The translations under genes and the position numbers were made by a program. Under the pieces are notes generated by a model, which did not search any database, had not been told where the DNA came from, and saw only the letters and a list, made by a program, of their open reading frames with translations. A DNA stretch of 64,000 nucleotides, from contig CM073328.1 in NCBI GenBank assembly GCA_037043015.1, positions 2,343,409-2,407,408 on the forward strand, in the 5' to 3' direction. Below are positions 60,073 to 64,000 of the stretch, piece after piece (position 1 is the first letter of the stretch; the number at the start of each line of letters is the position of its first letter). This stretch comes from Bryum argenteum (taxonomy: Eukaryota; Streptophyta; Bryopsida; Bryales; Bryaceae).

Positions 60073-61150
60073 GCCCGGGGAGATCACTATCGTTTTTTAG
60101 AAATATACGTGAGTTAAAATATAGGGTCTATTTAATTCAAAGGGGAGAATTTTTATATAATGTGTAGGACTACTATAGGGTCCATAAAATGCTACATACT
60201 CTATTATATATAGATTAGGCTATATAAAAACAATGTGTAGTATGAAAGTTTATTTATAAGTTAGCCTTCACAAATAGGAGCTTTAATTTTTTTTTTATAG
60301 TAGGACTAATATGTCCCCGTGTCCTTTGGATACACGGAGAAAAACATAAAAGATAGTAATTATCAATGTGAATTAACAATAGTTAAATATGCTATAAACC
60401 ATAAAGTAGTTATAAAATTCACATATTTATCTTGTCCTCTCAACTCCTCTTATTCTATTATATATTTACTAATTTGTACATGTATGCTTTGGACTCTCTC
60501 ACAAAAACATAAAAGGTAGTAATTATGAATGTGAGTTAAGAGTAGTATGTGCTAAAATTCATAAAGTAGGTATGAAATTCAATTAACTCCTAAATCTCCT
60601 TGTTGCAAAACGGTCTAACACAAAAAATTTGACCTTCCCTTAGATTAAGCTCAAAAAACCTCAATCTAAGCATTATTTGAAGGATTCAACCGTAAGATCT
60701 CAAATTTCAGTTAACATTCTTCTTACATACCAAATTTGAACCGTTCATTCTTCCTCATTTGCGAGATTATAATGGTCAAAGTTGGCTGAGTTTTTCTCCT
60801 GCAAAAACCTCCAGAACCTGTTTCGGGTTTTAAGGAGAGTTAGGGGTTAAAGTAAGACAAAATCTTTGGCCTTGAGAGCAAATTTTTGTACAAGGCTGGA
60901 AAAAATGCACCCATATTGTTTATCTGCAACACCCATATTGTTTCTCTGTAACATAGCCTCAAGTAATTCAACACATGTATGAATTTATAAAACACCATAG
61001 GGTACGGAGAATACGCCCCGAGTAGCTTTTTTTATGTAAATATACGGTCATCTAAAACACAAAAACAAATGTAAATAGCCCCACATCAAATACCTTCTTA
61101 ACTCAAGTGTATACGTTAAATTACAAGGAGTGATCTCTCCGGGTTTCTGT
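60073..61150. mobile_element. Possible inverted-repeat element of about 1.07 kb
   Basis: CCCGGGGAGATCACT at about 60077 pairs with AGTGATCTCTCCGGGTTT at about 61130. The inside is AT-rich and hosts a piggyBac MITE. The ends are short, and no target duplication was identified. Confidence 0.4.
60587..60846. mobile_element. piggyBac-type MITE, 260 bp
   Basis: TTAA lies at 60583-60586 and 60847-60850. Ends are CTCCTAAATCTCCTTG and the complement of CCCCTAACTCTCCTTAA. The interior (GGATTCAACCGTAAGATCT, GCGAGATTATAATGGTCAAA, GTTGGCTGAGTTT) matches the 240-bp MITE in reverse. Confidence 0.8.
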
Positions 61151-61461
61151 ATGAGTTTTTTTAATACAACCGTTGATTAGAGAGATATAAGGTTTTTACC
61201 ATGTATAATCATCACTTTGTAGAAAAAAATGTCATTTTGTATGATTAACCTTCACCATTTAGTGAACTTCCCTTCACTAGTAGATTCACCCGATAGACTT
61301 GTCTGTTATGTGTTTAGACTACAAGCAGTTAAGACCTCTTGAGAAATATTTTTATGTCTTTAATTCTTTTCCAGCACATGCACCATTTGCCCCATATGAC
61401 CATGTCTTAGGGTAGCATTCTGACCGTTGGCGTTCTCCACCATAGTGTAAACCGACCCTTA

Positions 61462-61929
61462 GAGGAAGTGGGCACTCTTGGGCACTTCCTTGAATATGAA
61501 CGTGGTTTTTACTAACAAAGCTTCTATGACTTTTTAATGCATGTCAAGGTCTAAACTTTTGTTTTTGGTTGCCCAAGGTTCCACCATACAATGTACTTTC
61601 GAAACAGTTTTTTTTTTATAAATTCTTCAATTATTAAGTGGTGATGATAAAAATATGGAAATACAATCAGTGTCCACCTTCTATGAACCTCTCTAACTAG
61701 TTGGAATTAAAATCTTTACGACTTGGAGGCACTCATTCTTGTGCTTGAATGTTCTTGAATCTTTTAAGTGACTCAAAAGGGCACGGGCTCAAAAGGTCAA
61801 CAAGGGGAGGCTTACCTCTATATCATTTTTGCTTGTATTACAAAAACATCTTGAAAAAAAAAAGAAGAAAAAAAAAAAAAAAAGAAAAAATTATTGAAAC
61901 TTTTAGAATTTTTAGGTTCAAGAATTCTA
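61462..61929. other. Stretch without recognised genes
   Basis: It includes an A/G-rich tract at about 61855-61890 and otherwise unremarkable AT-rich sequence. Confidence 0.45.
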
Positions 61930-62101
61930 AGGGACGCTTTGTATGGGGAGTCAAGCTGTGCATGGGGCTAATGGGAGCCAAAAACTCCTTTCATGTGATT
62001 GGTCAATTTCTTGAACTTTGAGGAAATGAACCAATCACGTCAAAAGAATTTTTGCCCTCCATGGAACCCATGCACATCTTCACCCCATGTAAAGCTTCCC
62101 T
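61930..62101. mobile_element. Small MITE with TA flanks, about 172 bp
   Basis: Imperfect inverted repeats start AGGGACGCTTTGTATGGGG on the left and AGGGAAGCTTTACATGGGG (complement) on the right. TA lies on each side (61928-61929 and 62102-62103). A central hairpin pairs GTGATTGGTCAATTTC with its approximate complement (about 61996-62040). A relative starts at 63446. Confidence 0.65.
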
Positions 62102-62103
62102 TA

Positions 62104-62903
62104 GAATGAATTTTGAATTATTTACCGTATAAACTGCATTGACTCTTGGGCGTCAAATTCCAAAATGTGAAGATAACTCAAACTCTTTTAAATGGTTAGT
62201 CATTTCTTAAACCTACCAATATTTATATTATTAGTTGACATCATCTTTTATTCTAAACTTACCAAAATTCCTTCCAACATTGGAAATGATTGGAAATTAC
62301 CTCTTCAATTAGGTCAGACTGTTTTGTATTTTGTAAGGAACATTTGTATTATTGAAGCAATAATAACCGATAGGTAACCACTTGGCCTACAGTCACATCA
62401 AATGTCATTATTTAAATTCTATACATGTAAAATTTACAAATTTCAGCTACTCACTCTTGTAGCAAGTGATAAATTTAATGTGAGATCCCTTTTTCAACTC
62501 ATTATTCAATCCAAAACTCACTGTCGTACCTTCAGCGCATTTTTGTAAAAATCATGAGTTTGACCCCTAATGTTGGAAGGCCTCAAAACTGCCAAAAATT
62601 CTCAAAAGAGCCCTTAGTAATTGCAAGGTGCAACTTTTTAAGTTTTGAAAAAAAAAATCAATATTTTTCAAAAGAGCCTTACTAGGATCAAATTGACCCT
62701 GATAGGGTTCATTTCCATATGAGGGGTTAATTGAAGTAAAATTACTATTTTTGGTACACCTTGCATAACTTTTGAAACACCTTGGATGTTTCACACCTTT
62801 ATGAACAAATTAGGAAGTTGCACACATTCTAAGGATGGTTAACATTGAGAACTAGAACAACTCATGAGGCTAAGTAGTAACCTCGGGAGTCGGGTTTCAC
62901 AGG
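62104..62903. other. AT-rich stretch without recognised genes
   Basis: GACCCCTAAT at about 62563 and GAGGGGTTAA at about 62722 could be worn piggyBac-family ends, but the left TTAA is missing and I do not call an element. Confidence 0.4.
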
Positions 62904-62910
62904 TATAAAA
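62904..62910 (+). promoter_or_regulatory. TATA box candidate before a possible 5' exon
   Basis: TATAAAA is followed about 100 bases later by a strong splice donor, TTGGTAAGTTTC (GT at 63008-63009), which is promoter-and-first-exon-like. No downstream coding exon with a recognisable domain lies in the window. Confidence 0.3.
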
Positions 62911-63445
62911 GCACAGAGAAAGTTGGGTGGGGCACAAAGAGTTCTACAGGAGCATATCATAGACAAAGGGCTAACGCATCAACCATCTATTCTTCTTTGC
63001 ATTGTTGGTAAGTTTCTTCTCTACATTGCTAGAAAGTTCAAGTCTAGTCTTCATGTTGGTGTATTCATGTGTATTCATGTTTCCTCGCCTTGGCGGTGGA
63101 GGTTCCTTAGGAGATGCAATATCTTGTTACGATAGGAGCCTAGGATGCAAGGGTAGAATGCATTGTTGCACTTGGAATAGTGTAATGCACGATTGCATCC
63201 GGGCTCAACACATGGTTAAGTTCTGTCATGCTTGCATATTAGGGTAGGATATCAGGATACTTTTCGGAGCTTTAGGATTCTGTTTTTGCGGTTGAAATTT
63301 TCCTACATGCCTTTCAGGCATACTTTAATGTCTTGCAATTGTCTTAAAGTAGTCAAATGTGTCAAAGTAGATACCATTATCTTTGTTGATCTTAAAAAAT
63401 AAATTCTAGAATTAGCATCTGAAAATGACTATATGACTATAACTA

Positions 63446-63625
63446 AGGGATGCTTTACATGGGGACCAAGATGAACATGAGGTTAAACGAGGGCAAAAAT
63501 CCTCTATTGTGAATCCTCTTTTACGTGTGATTGGTTTACATATTTATTTATTGGAAATGAATTAATTAAGTTGAGATTAATAATGAATTAATTTTTCCTC
63601 CTTCTGCTTCATGTACGGTTAATAT
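63446..63625. mobile_element. Partial relative of the TA-flanked MITE
   Basis: It begins AGGGATGCTTTACATGGGG after TA, and GTGATTGGTTTACA lies in the same relative position as in 61930-62101. The right end is too worn to fix. Confidence 0.45.
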
Positions 63626-63794
63626 TTGGATTCGGAGTTTAAATTGGTCATATCATGTTATATATTCTATCGGGTTTTACCAATTTTAAAAAACTTAAAC
63701 TAACAAAAAGTACCTACTCTTTTCTTATCTACTCTTTTCTGATTAGACAATCTTTTGTATAAAACATATCTTTGTTATTCCATAAATTCCATGG

Positions 63795-63960
63795 ACATAC
63801 AAACTTCTTTTGAGATATCTACTATACAACTTCTCTTGTAATCTCCTATAAATAGCTTCTTTGAGATCTCTTGTAAAAAGCCACCTTTTGAAATCTCCAT
63901 ATAATTAAGCTCCTTTTAAAATCTCTTGTAAAATGATTTATTAGAATCCCTTGTAGAAAA
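63795..63960 (+). repeat. Degenerate tandem repeat, about six units
   Basis: Variants of GAGATCTCTTGTAAAA followed by AGCTTCTTTT recur every 27-37 bases. The repeat runs nearly to the window end, so its full extent is not known. Confidence 0.6.
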
Positions 63961-64000
63961 TATAGTTCCAGGCTTACTAACTCATTAGGTTCACTTAATT

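Larger units (their letters stand above)
58369..61458. mobile_element. Harbinger-like element related to 14322-15375, enlarged by nested insertions
   Basis: The left end is GGGCCGGTTTAGACTAC and the right end is the complement of GGGTCGGTTTACACTATG. Flanks are CTA and TTA. About 200 bases at the left are homologous to the reverse complement of 15180-15375 (GTGATTGGTC, GGTGGGTGTTTACACTTGGT). About 150 bases at the right match the reverse complement of 14330-14460 (GACCATGTCTTA, GCACCATTTGCC). Two piggyBac-family copies and a third element lie inside. Confidence 0.65.

Noticed and set aside
62560-62730. A further piggyBac MITE
   Set aside because: GACCCCTAAT and GAGGGGTTAA face each other, but only one side has TTAA and the interior lacks family motifs.
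62923-63247. Protein-coding genes at the right end of the window
   Set aside because: The frames are short, overlapping and domain-free. Only a possible promoter and first exon can be suggested.

Overview
The window reads as nuclear DNA of a plant. It has spliced genes with short introns, plant-type telomere motifs (TTTAGGG), an Athila/Tat-type Ty3 retrotransposon family and several families of small inverted-repeat transposons. No bacterial operons, Shine-Dalgarno sites or CRISPR arrays are present. A coding piggyBac element and giant coding LTRs would be unusual in a flowering plant, so a non-flowering land plant or another streptophyte seems plausible, but the species cannot be fixed from this sequence.

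Layout. 1-6.6 kb: the 5' half of a minus-strand Athila/Tat-type fossil (element A), inserted in an older chromovirus fossil (6.6-8.2 kb). 8.5-12.4 kb: a tRNA-like SINE candidate, an unknown minus-strand ORF, and a decayed protein-kinase-like gene lying between two arrays of a GC-rich motif, GCGACCGCCGGTC. 12.4-17.2 kb: more of this GC-rich repeat, a Harbinger-type inverted-repeat element, a second small element and one CACTA terminus. 17.8-22.4 kb: a 4.6-kb solo LTR that itself encodes proteins. 23.0-37.1 kb: a nearly complete young Athila/Tat-type element (E) with target duplication CCAAT. A second 4.8-kb coding solo LTR (D) sits inside its left LTR.

37.1-46.1 kb is the host gene island. It holds an unrecognised three-exon gene (38335-39736), a decayed tandem copy of that gene (about 41.09-41.69 kb), and an intact seven-exon gene for a PRP43/DHX15-type DEAH-box splicing helicase (42468-46051, 715 residues by the inferred splicing).

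46.1-64 kb is a nest of DNA transposons. Its main component is a piggyBac family recognised by TTAA target sites and CCCCTAAA ends: one 5.7-kb coding copy with a frameshifted transposase that keeps the catalytic aspartates, four shorter copies with both ends (240, 260, 925 and 933 bp), and an older relic split by the coding copy. Harbinger-like, TA-target and other inverted-repeat elements are interleaved. The only gene that looks intact and of known function is the helicase. Nearly everything else is mobile DNA at different stages of decay, and the nesting gives a relative order of events.
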